Assembly: GCA_027482185.1 (NCBI GenBank)
Contig: JAIXWF010000019.1
Location: 62,001-126,000 of the forward strand
Direction: 5' to 3'
Source of the DNA: Opitutaceae bacterium
GTDB taxonomy: Bacteria > Verrucomicrobiota > Verrucomicrobiia > Opitutales > Opitutaceae
DNA: 64,000 bases
Shown: in pieces, positions 46,818 to 56,800 of the stretch
Numbering within the stretch: position 1 is the first letter of the stretch
Layout of the letters: each line of letters starts with the position of its first letter
Position numbers and translations under genes: made by a program
Notes under the pieces: model-generated
Told to the model about the DNA's origin: nothing
Database searches by the model: none
Seen by the model: only the letters and a program-made list of their open reading frames with translations

Positions 46818-47384
46818 ATGCGCCTTCTCTTACTCGCCGCTCTCCTCCTCGCCCCGCTCGCGGCCCGCGCCCTGCCTCCCGAACAGGAAGCGTTCTGGAA
46901 AAACCTGCAGGCGCTCTGCGGCCAGGCCTTCGCGGGCAAGGTCGTCGCCGGCACCGCCGCCTCCGATGCCCAATTCGGCAAGGAAGTCCTCGTGATGCAC
47001 GTGCGCGCCTGCGGCGAAAACGAAATCAAGATCCCGTTCCACGTCGGCGCCAACCGCTCGCGCACCTGGGTCGTCACGCGCACGGCCACCGGCCTGCGGC
47101 TGAAACACGACCATCGCCACGAGGACGGCACGGAGGACAAGGTCACGCAGTACGGCGGCGACACCGCCATCGCCGGCAGCGCCGAGAGCCAGGATTTTCC
47201 CGCCGACGCCTTCACCGCCAATCTCATCCCCGCCGCCAAGACCAATATCTGGACCGTCGCCGTCGTGCCCGGAAAGACCTTCGCCTACGGCCTGCGCCGC
47301 GAAGCCGAAAACCGCCGCTTCCGCGTCGAATTCGATCTGACGAAGCCGATCGCCGCCCCGCCGGCTCCTTGGGGCCACCGCTGA
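46818..47384 (+). CDS. Secreted protein of unknown function
   Basis: A 188-residue protein with a clear signal peptide (RLLLLAALLLAPLAARALP, cleavage after ARA). The mature part starts PPEQEAFWKNLQALCGQAFAGKVV and is then beta-rich, with two cysteines that could pair (in ALCGQ and RACGEN), a FHVGANRSRTWVV..TATGLRLKHDHRHEDG segment, and VEFDLTKP at the end. No family was recognised. It follows a repeat island and is convergent with tcdA, which starts on the other strand after 16 bases. Confidence 0.8.
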   Translation: MRLLLLAALLLAPLAARALPPEQEAFWKNLQALCGQAFAGKVVAGTAASDAQFGKEVLVMHVRACGENEIKIPFHVGANRSRTWVVTRTATGLRLKHDHRHEDGTEDKVTQYGGDTAIAGSAESQDFPADAFTANLIPAAKTNIWTVAVVPGKTFAYGLRREAENRRFRVEFDLTKPIAAPPAPWGHR

Positions 47385-47400
47385 CGCCGTCCGCGTTTCT

Positions 47401-48243
47401 TCAACGTTTCTCGCCCGGCAACGCGATCGTCCGCACGACCTCGCCCGCCGCCGCCAACCCGAAAGCCCCGGTCACAAAAACCGCCGCGCCGAACCCGCTC
47501 GCACAATCGAGCTTCAGGTTGCTGCCCGGTTCCGCCGTCGCCGCGCACGTGCCGTCGGCCCATGGGAAAACCGGATCCTCGACCGACCACACCGCGCGCA
47601 CACCCATCCGCGTGATCCCGCGGTGCGCGCCCTGCGCGAAACCGTGGTCGCGGCGCAATTTCTTGCGCACCTGTTTCAGCAATTCGTCGCCGGCCTCCCC
47701 GATGTCGCCCGTGCGCACCTGCATCGGATCGCGCCGCCCGCCCGCCGCCCCGACACTCAGCACCGGCCAACCGTGCCGCCGGCACGTCGCCACGAGCAAT
47801 GCCTTGATCGACATGCGGTCGACCGCATCGACGACGTAGTCGAACGGCCCCGCCAGCACCGTCGCGGCCGAGGCCGCGGTGAAAAACTCCGCCACCGGCG
47901 CAACCCGGCAGCCGGGATTGATCGCCCTTATCCGCTCCGCGAGCACCGCCACCTTCGGCCGGCCGATCTGGCCGTCGAGCGCGGGCAACTGCCGGTTCAC
48001 GTTGGTCACGCAGACATCGTCCAGATCGACGAGCGTGATCGCGCCGACGCCGCTCCGGACCAGGCCTTCCGCCGTCCACGAGCCGACGCCGCCGACGCCG
48101 ACCACGGCGACGTGCGCCGCGGCCAAGCGATCAAGCGCGGCCCGGCCGAACAACCGGCCGAGCCCGCCGAAACGATCCAGATAATCCGCCGCAAGCTCCG
48201 GGGTTGCCGGAGCCGTTGCCTCTGGGGAAACGGCCGGAGTCAT
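47401..48243 (-). CDS. tcdA: tRNA threonylcarbamoyladenosine dehydratase (ThiF/E1-like)
   Basis: A 280-residue E1-like ATPase that cyclises t6A37 in tRNA to ct6A. The ATP-binding loop VVGVGGVGS is at residues 47-55, the Arg finger region NVNRQLPA, the YVVDAVDRMSIKALLV segment and GAAGGRRDPMQVRTGDI follow. This N- and C-terminal form matches TcdA (CsdL) rather than MoeB or ThiF because it lacks the CxxC zinc pairs. It is near a SufE-family gene; E. coli has csdA, csdE and tcdA together, but no desulfurase is seen here. Confidence 0.9.
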   Translation of the reverse strand: MTPAVSPEATAPATPELAADYLDRFGGLGRLFGRAALDRLAAAHVAVVGVGGVGSWTAEGLVRSGVGAITLVDLDDVCVTNVNRQLPALDGQIGRPKVAVLAERIRAINPGCRVAPVAEFFTAASAATVLAGPFDYVVDAVDRMSIKALLVATCRRHGWPVLSVGAAGGRRDPMQVRTGDIGEAGDELLKQVRKKLRRDHGFAQGAHRGITRMGVRAVWSVEDPVFPWADGTCAATAEPGSNLKLDCASGFGAAVFVTGAFGLAAAGEVVRTIALPGEKR

Positions 48244-48279
48244 GGCAAAACAGCAACCGGCCGTCGTCCCGCGCCGCGC

Positions 48280-49377
48280 TTACTTGATGTTGAGCAACCG
48301 CTTCACCTGGCCCTCGAGCTGGTTGAGCGGAAGGTTGGCCTCGAGCCGGTTGTTGATCGGCGGCGTCTGGAGAATGCCCTTCTGGTCGAAGAGCATGAGG
48401 CGCGGCGCGCTCCACGCGCCGAGCTTGCCGGCGAAGGCGACCTTGTTGCCCGTGCCGTCGAAGTGCACCGGGAAACTGATGCGGGCATCCTTGATCGCCT
48501 TCATCACCTTCTCGCGGTCCTCGGCCTTGTCGTAGCACACCGTCACGATTTCGAAGCCCTTCTTGCGGTAGTCGGAATGGATGAGCTTCAGCTGGTCGAT
48601 TTGGTCGAGCGACTGCTTGTTCGTCGAGGCCCAGAAATAGAGCGCGACAACCTTGCCGCGCAGCTGGGCGAGATCGGTTTCCTTGCCGTCGATGCCCGTG
48701 AACTTCAGCTCGAAGGGCTTCTTCTTCACGTCGAGCATGTTCAACTCGGCCTTGGCCATGTCGGAGATGCCCTTGTCGGCATGCTTCGCCAATTTCTGCA
48801 GCTGCTCCTCGGCGCGCGCCGCCTGGTTCGTCATCTGCAACAGGTGCGCATACGACCGCTCGCGCTCGGCGAGGAAACGCGTGCTGCCCGGCGTTTCGGT
48901 CAACGCGTCGATCTTCTCGCGCAGGGTGGCGAGCGTTTCGCGCGTCGGATTCGCGCGCATCTCGTAGTCGGCGACCGCCGCGTCGATCGCGGCCAGCGCG
49001 GCCTTCGCGGGATCGGTGACGCCTTCCTTGTACTTCGCGTTGGTGACCTCGAGCGTCAGCAGCGAGACATAGGACGCGCGCAGCGCGGGCTGCTTCGCAT
49101 CGATGCCGAAAGCGAAACCGCCGAGCTGGCCGACGACCGTGCCGATCTGGTTGTGCGTCGGAAACTGCGTCACATACGCGATGCCCGCGGCGATGAACGG
49201 CGTGAAGCCGGCCTGGGTTTTCGAGGCGGGCGCGTTGCGCAGCTTGTTGAACTCGTCGAGCGCGAGATCGGCCGGCCCTTTGGCGGGCGCGGGCTTCGGC
49301 GCCGGGGCCTGGGCGTGCAGGGAAACCGGCAGCACCGGGGCGGCCAGGAGGAGGGGAAGGAGGAGACGGATTTTCAT
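48280..49377 (-). CDS. Secreted TlpA-like thioredoxin-fold protein lacking active-site cysteines
   Basis: A 365-residue exported protein (signal RLLLPLLLAAPVLPVSLHAQ). A helical N-terminal half (about 35-220) precedes a TlpA/AhpC-like thioredoxin fold (about 221-365) with GKVVALYFWASTNKQS and a cis-Pro element WSAPRLMLFD. In redox-active relatives the FWA segment leads into CxxC; here the two cysteine positions are Asn253 and Ser256. Disulfide exchange is therefore unlikely. It may act as a binding module. It lies 36 bases upstream of tcdA on the same strand. Confidence 0.85.
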   Translation of the reverse strand: MKIRLLLPLLLAAPVLPVSLHAQAPAPKPAPAKGPADLALDEFNKLRNAPASKTQAGFTPFIAAGIAYVTQFPTHNQIGTVVGQLGGFAFGIDAKQPALRASYVSLLTLEVTNAKYKEGVTDPAKAALAAIDAAVADYEMRANPTRETLATLREKIDALTETPGSTRFLAERERSYAHLLQMTNQAARAEEQLQKLAKHADKGISDMAKAELNMLDVKKKPFELKFTGIDGKETDLAQLRGKVVALYFWASTNKQSLDQIDQLKLIHSDYRKKGFEIVTVCYDKAEDREKVMKAIKDARISFPVHFDGTGNKVAFAGKLGAWSAPRLMLFDQKGILQTPPINNRLEANLPLNQLEGQVKRLLNIK

Positions 49378-49510
49378 GTCAGGTTTGAGGTAAGGGTTCG
49401 CAGCAAGACCGAGCCGATAATAGTCGCCACCGTCTCCCGCAAGTCAAACAGCCCGCCCCCGCGAAACCGTTGCCTCGGGCGCAGTCCGCGCTACATCCGC
49501 CTCGCCCGCC

Positions 49511-49816
49511 ATGCTCATCGTCCAAGTCAACGTCCAGGTGAAACCCGAGGCCGTCGCCGCCTTCCGCGCCGCGACCGCCGCCAACGCCGAAGCCAGCCGC
49601 CGCGAACCCGGCATCGCCCGCTTCGATGTCCTCCAGCAAACCGACGACCCCACCCGCTTCATTTTGCTCGAAGCCTACCGCGACGCCGACGCCCCCGCCG
49701 CGCACAAAGCCACCGCCCACTACGCCCTCTGGCGCGACACCGTCGCCCCTCTCATGGCTGTCCCGCGCACGAGCGTGAAATACACGAACGTCTCCCCGGC
49801 CGACGCCGCCTACTGA
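49511..49816 (+). CDS. Antibiotic-biosynthesis-monooxygenase (ABM) fold protein
   Basis: A 101-residue ferredoxin-like alpha/beta dimer protein of the ABM/LsrG type: [48 protein letters not shown], and [11 protein letters not shown]. These proteins include small monooxygenases and isomerases. Its stop overlaps the next gene's start (TGATG), so the two proteins are translationally coupled. The partner is an alcohol dehydrogenase family protein, which suggests an aromatic or quinone-type substrate, an inference. Confidence 0.88.
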   Translation: MLIVQVNVQVKPEAVAAFRAATAANAEASRREPGIARFDVLQQTDDPTRFILLEAYRDADAPAAHKATAHYALWRDTVAPLMAVPRTSVKYTNVSPADAAY

Positions 49817-50973
49817 TGCGGTTCGAATTCGCCACTGCCACGCGCATCGTCTTCGGCGCCGGCGCCCTCGCCGGCCTCGAGACGGCCGCCCGCGAATCCG
49901 GTGCGCGGCGCGCCCTCGTCGTCACCGGCCGCGATCCCGCCCGCGCGGAACGCGCGCTCGCGCTGCTGCGCCGGGCCGGACTTGAGCCGGCCGTGGAATC
50001 CATCGCCGGCGAACCCACTGTCGACCAGGTTGCCGCGGCGGCGGAACGCGCCCGCCGGGCCGGCTGCGACCTCGTCGTTGGCTTCGGCGGCGGCGCCGCG
50101 CTCGATGCCGGCAAAGCGATCGCCGCCCTCGCCACCAACCCGGGAGATCCCCTGGATTACCTCGAAGTTGTCGGCCGCGGCCGGCCGCTGGCGCACGCGC
50201 CCCTGGCCTTTTTCGCCGTCCCGACCACTGCCGGCACCGGGGCCGAGGTGACGCGCAACGCCGTCCTCGCCTCCCCGGCCCACCGCGTGAAGGCCAGCCT
50301 CCGCAGCCCGCTGATGCTGCCGCGGCTCGCCCTCGTCGACCCGGAGCTCACGTTCGGCCTGCCCCCGTCCCTGACGGCCGCGACGGGCCTCGACGCGCTC
50401 ACGCAGCTGATCGAGCCCTACGTTTCCTGCCGTGCGAACCCGCTGACCGACGCGCTCTGCGCCGAGGGGCTGCGCCGGGCCGCGCCGGCCCTGCGCCGGG
50501 CGTATCATGACGGCCATGACGCCGCGGCCCGCACCGATCTCGCGCTCGCGAGCCTACACGGCGGCCTCGCCCTCGCCAACGCGGGCCTCGGCGCCGTGCA
50601 CGGTTTCGCCGGACCGATCGGCGGCCGTTTCCCCGCGCCCCACGGCGCCGTCTGCGCCGCCCTGCTCCCCGGCGTCATGGCGGCCAACCTCGCGGCCCTG
50701 CGCCAACGCGAACCCGGCGGCGAAGCGCTGCGGCGTTACGAGACGGTGGCGCGTTGGCTGACCGGGCGGGACTACGCGACGGCGGACGACGGCGTCGCCT
50801 GGGTCAGGGACCTCGTGGCCGAATTCGCCATCCCTCGCCTCGGCGCCTACGGCGTTGCGGCCGCGGACCTCGGCCCGCTGGTCGACGCCGCGCGCCAAGC
50901 CAGCAGCATGAAGGCGAACCCATTGCCCCTGACCGAAGCCGAACTGCACGCCGTGCTCGCCGCAGCACTCTGA
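49816..50973 (+). CDS. Iron-containing alcohol dehydrogenase (maleylacetate-reductase-like)
   Basis: A 385-residue dehydrogenase of the group III Fe-ADH type: the NAD-binding GFGGGAALDAGKAIA segment near 93-107, TTAGTGAEVTRNAVL, and metal-ligand histidines in GAVHGFAGPIGGRFPAPHGAVCAALLPGV. Fe-ADH members reduce aldehydes or maleylacetate. The frame is open far upstream, but ATG at 49816 gives the family start with FEFATATRIVFGAGAL and overlaps the ABM stop by 1 base. Its partner suggests a two-step conversion. Confidence 0.9.
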   Translation: MRFEFATATRIVFGAGALAGLETAARESGARRALVVTGRDPARAERALALLRRAGLEPAVESIAGEPTVDQVAAAAERARRAGCDLVVGFGGGAALDAGKAIAALATNPGDPLDYLEVVGRGRPLAHAPLAFFAVPTTAGTGAEVTRNAVLASPAHRVKASLRSPLMLPRLALVDPELTFGLPPSLTAATGLDALTQLIEPYVSCRANPLTDALCAEGLRRAAPALRRAYHDGHDAAARTDLALASLHGGLALANAGLGAVHGFAGPIGGRFPAPHGAVCAALLPGVMAANLAALRQREPGGEALRRYETVARWLTGRDYATADDGVAWVRDLVAEFAIPRLGAYGVAAADLGPLVDAARQASSMKANPLPLTEAELHAVLAAAL

Positions 50974-51010
50974 AGCCGCCGCTCCGCGGTCGGCGTTGTT
51001 CCGCGCATCC

Positions 51011-51562
51011 TCAACTCGCCGCGCTTCCCGCGAGGAGCCGTTCCACCGCGGCGATCGCCATGCGTTCGCGTTCCGCCCAGTCGCCGCGGATCTCGACCGT
51101 CGGCAAGCCGCGTTCGCTCAAGGCCGCCCGCCAACGGTCGCGCATCGTCCGGCGCAGCGCCGCCTCCGGGAAACAGCGTTGCGGGTCCGCCGCAAACGGC
51201 ACGTCGGCCTCGCAGAAAAGGTAGAGCGCAAATCGTTTCGCGCGTTCGTCCGCCGCCGCGCGTACCCAGGCCGGGCAGGCGCCGGGAAAGAGCGCGTCGT
51301 TCCACAGCGTGCAGGTGAGCAAATCCGTGTCGCAAAACACCACCCGCCGCGCCCGCGCCGCGGCGTTTTCCTCGTTCGCGATCTGGCCGCGGCCGACGGC
51401 GTCGAGATCCGCCGCCGTGATCGTGCCGCCGTGCGCATCCCAGAATTCCCGCGCCTGTTCCGGCGCCCAAGGTTCGCCGAAATGCTCCGCCAACCGCCGG
51501 GCCAGCGAGGTCTTGCCCGTCGATTCGGGCCCGAACACCGCGATGCGCTTCGGCTCAGGCAA
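51011..51562 (-). CDS. nadR: NadR-type nicotinamide riboside kinase domain
   Basis: A 183-residue P-loop protein. Walker A reads GPESTGKTSLARRLAEHF (residues 10-18 core), typical of the kinase domain of NadR, which phosphorylates nicotinamide riboside. CDTDLLTCTLWNDALF and FCEADVPFAADPQR..PEAALRR follow. The NMN adenylyltransferase and helix-turn-helix domains of E. coli NadR are absent. The start overlaps the pnuC stop by 8 bases, a strong link to riboside uptake. Confidence 0.86.
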   Translation of the reverse strand: MPEPKRIAVFGPESTGKTSLARRLAEHFGEPWAPEQAREFWDAHGGTITAADLDAVGRGQIANEENAAARARRVVFCDTDLLTCTLWNDALFPGACPAWVRAAADERAKRFALYLFCEADVPFAADPQRCFPEAALRRTMRDRWRAALSERGLPTVEIRGDWAERERMAIAAVERLLAGSAAS

Positions 51563-52169
51563 GGCTCGGCCCGCCTTCCCGCGCCTTGCGCCACGCCCAC
51601 CAGCCGGCCACCGCGAGCCCGAGGTAAATCAGGTACAGGAAAGCCGAATACGCCAAAGAGGCGCTCCAGTAAGCCGGGATCGCGACGAGGTTCACCGCGA
51701 TCCAGAAGAACCAGTTTTCGATGTGCTTGCGGGCCTGCAGCACCTGCGCCGCCACGCTGAACGCCGCGACAAACGCATCGCGCCACGGGATCACGGCGTC
51801 GGTCCAGCGCCGCAACGCCAGCGCCCAGACCACGGTCGCCGCGGCCGCGAGCCCGACCGCCAGCGCCCGGCCGCGCCAGCCGAGCTTGGTCACGGGCAAT
51901 TCCGGCGCCGCGCCGCGATCCTTGACCCAGTGCCACCAGCCCCACGCGAGCGTGGCGGCGAAAAACACCTGCAGCGCCGCATCCGCATAGATCCGCGCGC
52001 GGAAAAACAGCACGCCCTGCACCGCGACGGCGGCAAGTCCGACCGGAAAGGCCCAGAGGTTGCGGCGCACCATCAGCCATACGCCGGCGACGCCGAGCAC
52101 AAGGTTGAGTTGGTCGAGGGCGCCGGCCTGCGCGAAACCCGCTCGGATGTTCAGCAGGATCTCGTTCAC
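51555..52169 (-). CDS. pnuC: PnuC-family nicotinamide riboside transporter
   Basis: A 204-residue membrane protein with about six to seven spans. LVLGVAGVWLMVRRNLWAFPVGLAAVAVQG and the NWFFWIAVNLVAIPAYW segment near the end are PnuC signatures (W-x-x-W-x-x-V-N). It takes up nicotinamide riboside, which the NadR-type kinase then phosphorylates. The start is a GTG at 52169 overlapping the hslO stop by 4 bases; the frame is open further upstream but inside hslO. Confidence 0.92.
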   Translation of the reverse strand: MNEILLNIRAGFAQAGALDQLNLVLGVAGVWLMVRRNLWAFPVGLAAVAVQGVLFFRARIYADAALQVFFAATLAWGWWHWVKDRGAAPELPVTKLGWRGRALAVGLAAAATVVWALALRRWTDAVIPWRDAFVAAFSVAAQVLQARKHIENWFFWIAVNLVAIPAYWSASLAYSAFLYLIYLGLAVAGWWAWRKAREGGPSLA

Positions 52170-52969
52170 GGCGCCTGCGCCACAAAGGCCTCGAGCGCCT
52201 CGCGCGTGATCGCGTGGCGGGCCCCGCAGCGCGGGCAGCGGATCTCGATTTTCGGATCCTCGCCGAAGAGGGCCTCGGGGTCCTGGCGCATCGCGGGGGT
52301 CAGCACTTCCATCATGCGGTTCTGGTTGCAGCCGCAATGCCAGCGGTAGATCCGGCGCTCGAGCAGCGACAGCGTCTCGGTCTTGTCCAGCTCCCGCACC
52401 TGGGCCGCATCGAGCCCCGCGAACCACGTGAGATCGCAATCCGGATGCTCCGTCACGAGCGCGAAGTCTTCCTCGCCGAGCTCGAAGTAGCGCGCGCCGC
52501 GCTGCTCGCTCTGCCGGTAAAACGCCTCGACCGCCGGAAGCGGATCCGGTCCCTGGAACGTAACGGCGCTGCGGCGTTTCGGTTCCCGGCCGCGGACGAC
52601 GTCGGCGTAGAACAGGTTCTCCGGGCCTTCCTTCACGTTCTCCGCGAACACCCGGCCGGCCAGCGCGCCGGTGTCGTTGTCGCCGACGAGGAACACGTTC
52701 ACGAGCGGCTGCTGGAAGTTGATCGTCCACGCCGTGAGTTCGTTCCACGGCCGCGACGCCTGATGCAGCGCAAAGGCCGCGAGCGCGCGCTTGAACAGCG
52801 CGTCGTGCTCGGGCGCCGGCTTGATTTCGTAGCGGCTGAGATGGAGATAGTAGTCGACGAAGAGCTCGCCGAAGTCCGCGCGCGCGATCATCGCGTTGCG
52901 GTTGCGCACATAGTAGGTGCGGATCTCGAGGCCGGATTCGGCGGGATCGGGCGGCGTGGTTTCAGGCAT
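52166..52969 (-). CDS. hslO: Redox-regulated chaperone Hsp33
   Basis: A 267-residue Hsp33. The C-terminal zinc centre HCGC (Cys212, Cys214) and RCPRC (Cys245, Cys248) match the family pattern CxC-x(27-32)-CxxC, here with 30 residues between. The NPFQQPLVN-like core is present (NFQQPLVNVFLVGDND). Oxidation releases zinc and turns on holdase activity. It overlaps the upstream gene by 8 bases and pnuC by 4 bases, placing it in the middle of a four-gene operon. Confidence 0.92.
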   Translation of the reverse strand: MPETTPPDPAESGLEIRTYYVRNRNAMIARADFGELFVDYYLHLSRYEIKPAPEHDALFKRALAAFALHQASRPWNELTAWTINFQQPLVNVFLVGDNDTGALAGRVFAENVKEGPENLFYADVVRGREPKRRSAVTFQGPDPLPAVEAFYRQSEQRGARYFELGEEDFALVTEHPDCDLTWFAGLDAAQVRELDKTETLSLLERRIYRWHCGCNQNRMMEVLTPAMRQDPEALFGEDPKIEIRCPRCGARHAITREALEAFVAQAP

Positions 52970-53705
52970 GACCGGAACTGTCGGCTGAATCGTCCGGATG
53001 TAAAGCAGCCGGCGGCGGCCACGGTCCGAGCCCGTGGGCCCGGTGCGTCGCCCGCGTGCCCGCCAACGCGATCATCTCGAGCAATGCCGCGCGCTGCACC
53101 GGACCGGCTTCCGTCCAGACCGGCGGCCGCGCCAGCCGGAGGCCCTCGGCGCCGGCCGCATCGGCCGTGCGCACCAGCAGGCCCCAGCCGGCGGGAATCT
53201 CCGCCTCGGCGTAGATGTTCTCCTCGGCCACGAGGTAAAGGTAGTCCGCGCAACGGTAGCGGAACATCTTCGCGAACTTCGTGCCGCGCAGCACGCGCCG
53301 CTGCACCGTTTCCAATTCTGCCAATACGCCCCGGTAGGCCGCGTGCTCGAGCCCGGAGAAATCCCAGGTGTCATACTCGGGCCAGAGCGCCTCCCCGCGC
53401 CGCAGGTCCGGCCGGTGCACGGCAAACAATTCCTCCAGCGTGCGGCGCCGCGCCGTCAACTCCGCCAACCGCGCCCGCGTGGCCGCTTCCGCGTGCGCAT
53501 CCTTCAGCAGATCCGCGCGCGCCTGCTTGCATTCGAAGAGCGCCGCCCGCCCGGACGCACCGCGGCCGAGGGCGGCGACGTCGGCGCGGTAGCCGCTGCG
53601 CGGCACGCGCACCTCCTCGCCCGCGAAGGCGTAGCCGTTTTCCCGCGCCCAGGCGAGGGCGAGGGTCTTCAGGCGCGCATGTCGGATGGATTCGCTTCCG
53701 GCCAT
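52962..53705 (-). CDS. MmcB-like protein with a PD-(D/E)xK nuclease fold
   Basis: A 247-residue protein. GYRADVAALG (Asp42) and ALFECKQARADLLKD (Glu58-x-Lys60) form a D-x15-E-x-K core typical of restriction-enzyme-like nucleases and of the MmcB DNA-repair family. The rest is helical and unassigned. The open frame starts 81 bases earlier, but ATG at 53705 gives a sensible start. It heads the operon with hslO, pnuC and nadR. The DNA-repair role is inferred from the motif only. Confidence 0.75.
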   Translation of the reverse strand: MAGSESIRHARLKTLALAWARENGYAFAGEEVRVPRSGYRADVAALGRGASGRAALFECKQARADLLKDAHAEAATRARLAELTARRRTLEELFAVHRPDLRRGEALWPEYDTWDFSGLEHAAYRGVLAELETVQRRVLRGTKFAKMFRYRCADYLYLVAEENIYAEAEIPAGWGLLVRTADAAGAEGLRLARPPVWTEAGPVQRAALLEMIALAGTRATHRAHGLGPWPPPAALHPDDSADSSGHA

Positions 53706-53851
53706 CGGCCCCGTTGTGCGGCGGCGGCCGCGCCGCGCCAAGCGCGGAGTCCGCGCACTCGTCACGCGGCCGGCGTCGTTCGTCACTGCCCCCTCGCCCG
53801 CGCCTGCGCCCTCGACTCCGGTCGGCCGGCCCCAAAGTGTTTTCGCCCGCC

Positions 53852-56800
53852 ATGTCGCCGCGCCTCTTCCTCGCCGTCCTGCTGCTGCTCGGGAGCGCGG
53901 CCCGGGCGGACGTGGGCCGCGACCCGGAAGCCGGCCTGCCCTTCATGGCCTCGTTCACGCCGCGCGACTACCGCGGCCACCAGCAGGTCTTCGCCGTCGC
54001 CGAGGACGCCGCCGGGCTGATGTATTTCGGCAACCTCAACAAGGTGCTGGTCCACGACGGCGCGCGCTGGACGCATCTCGATGTGCCCGACGCCACCTTC
54101 GTCCGGGGGCTCGCCGTCGATCGCGAGGACACGCTGTGGATCGGCGGAGTCGATGAACTCGGCTACGCGCGGACCGGATCCGACGGCGCCCGCACGTTTG
54201 TTTCCCTGCGGCCGCAGTTGCCCCCCGGGACCGCGGCGTTCGGTGCGATCTGGAACATCGCGCTCACGCCGGCGGGGACGCTTTTCCAAAGCTCCTCGCA
54301 CCTGCTGCTCTGGGACGGCCGCGCGTTCCGCAGCCTCGCGCTGCCGGCGTCGCCGCGCTGGCGCCTGACGGCGGTGGACCGCGAAATCTGGGTCACCGAC
54401 GCCGCGCGGGGCTGGTTCCGGCTCCGGACCGACTCCGCGGAGCTTCGGCTCGAACCGCTCGAGCGCCCCGCCGCCTGCGCCGGCAACCGCGTCACCGGCG
54501 CCGCCGGCACCCTGCCGGCGGTGATCGTCGCCACCGACCGCCAGGGCCTGTGGCGCTGGGACGGCAAGGCGTTTGCGCCGTTCGCGACCGAGGTCGACGC
54601 CGCACTGCGCGAAGGCGAAATCTACAACCTCTGCGGCCTGGCGGACGGCCGCCTCGCCCTGACGTCGATCCGCACCGGGCTGCGGCTCCTCGATCCGGCC
54701 GGCCGGTTGCTCGCGCACCTCGAGGAAGCGACGGGCCTGCTCGACAACTCCGCGATCATTCCCTTCGCCCCGCGCGATCCGGGCGTGCTCTGGGTCGGTC
54801 TCGGCGGCGGCATCGCCCGGCTCGACGTGCGCCCGTGGCTGACCTGGTTCCAACCGGCCAACGGGGCGCCGCGCGCCAAGGCATTCACGGCGGAACGGCA
54901 CCGCGGCGAGCTGCTGCTCCCCGCGTCGGCCGGCGGCCTCGTGCGGCTCGTGCCCGCCGCGCCGGGCCGCCCCGCCGCCCTCGTCCGCGATCCCGCGGTG
55001 GCCATGCACGTCAACGGTCTCGCCGTCGCCGACGGCCGGCTGATCGTCACGGGCACCGGCGGCATCGCCGAGCGGACGCCGGACGGACGCCTCGTCCCGC
55101 TGCCCGGCGCGCCGCTCAACGCGACCTCGTTCTTCCCGCTGCGCCCGCGGCCCGGCACCTGGGTTGCGCTCAACGGCGACGAGGTCCGCCTGTATCGGCG
55201 CGACGGAGACGCCTGGCGGCCCGGGACCGTAGTGCCCGGGATCGAGCGCGTCCGCAGCCTCGTCACCGACGCCGGCGGCGTCTGGTGGCTGGGCCGTCCG
55301 GCCGGCGGAGTCCTCCGCGCGACGTTTCCCGATGGTCCGGAGCGCCCGCCGAAAGTGACCGCGTTTGCCGCCCCGGACGTACTGCCCGCCGGCCACGGCT
55401 GGACCCGGTTCGTCGCCGACGACCGCGGCCCGCTCTTGGCCTGCAACCTCGGGCTGCTGCGCTTCGACGCGGCCGCGGGCCGCTTCCGTCCGACGGCCGA
55501 GTACGGCGCCGAGCTCGCCGACGGCTCGACGTACGTCTACGCTGCCGTCCCCGACGACCGCCAAGGCCTCTGGATGATCGTGCGGCCGGCGGGCGACGCC
55601 GAGGCGGGCAACGAAGTCCGCCTCGCCTACGGACGCGCCGGCGCACTGACCCCGGTCGCAATTCCGCCGCTCACGCTGATCGACGACCCCGGCCATCTCC
55701 GCCACGAACCCGCGGCCGACGGCCGGCCCGAGACCCTGTGGATCTCCGGCCATGGCGCGCTGGTGCGGCTCGATCTTGAACGTTGGCGCGCAGCGCCGCC
55801 GGCCGCGGCGCCGATGATCCGGTTGCGGGCCGTCACCACCGGATCCGGGCAAAAGCTGGCCTTGGCCGGAGGCTGGAAACTCTCCTTCCGCGACCGTTCG
55901 CTGCGCGTGCAGGTCGCGGCCCCCGAACTGGCGGCCGACCCGGGCGCGACCTACGAATCGACTCTCGTCAGCGCCTCCGGGGAAGAGGTGCGCCGCGACG
56001 CCTCGCCCGACCGCGATTTCTCGGCCCTCGGCTCCGGCCGCTACGAATTGCGCTTGCGCGCCCGCCGCCCCGGCGGCCCGTGGAGCGAACCGGCGACGCT
56101 GCGTTTCTCCGTGCTGCCGCCTTGGTGGCTCAGCGTCTGGGCCTTCGCCCTGTACGGACTCGGTGGACTCGGCGCAGTCGCCGCCGCCTGGCAAATCCGC
56201 ACGCGGCGCTGGCGCCGCCGGCAGGAGGAACTGGAAGCGGCCGTCGCCGCCCGCACCGCCGAACTGGCGGCGCAGAACGCGGAGCTCGTCCGTCTCCGGC
56301 AGATCGAGTTCGACGAAAAACTCGCCGCCCGCCTTGCCGAGCACAAGGCGCGCCTCGAGGTCCTCCGCTACCAGCTCAATCCCCATTTCCTGTTCAATAC
56401 CCTCACCTCGATCTGCGCCCAGATCATCCAGTCCCCGCGGCTCGCCCGCGAGACCGTGCTCCGGCTCGCCGAGTTCTGCCGGCTTACGCTGCATCGTCCG
56501 GGCGAGCAGGAAGAGCCCACCCTCGGCGAGGAGATCGAGATGCTCCGCGCCTACCTCGACATCGAACAGACCCGCCTCGGCGATCTGCTGGAATACAGTA
56601 TCGAGGCGGACCCCGCGCTCGGCGGCCTGCGTTTGCCGCCCTTCCTGCTCCTGCCGCTCGTCGAAAACGCCGTGAAGTACGGCGCCGCCACCAGCCGCGA
56701 CCGCGTCCGGATCCGTCTCGCCTTCCGCCGCGGCGACGACGGCCGCGTGCTCATCGAAGTGGCCAACAGCGGCCGCTGGATTGCGCCCGGCACGGCGGAG

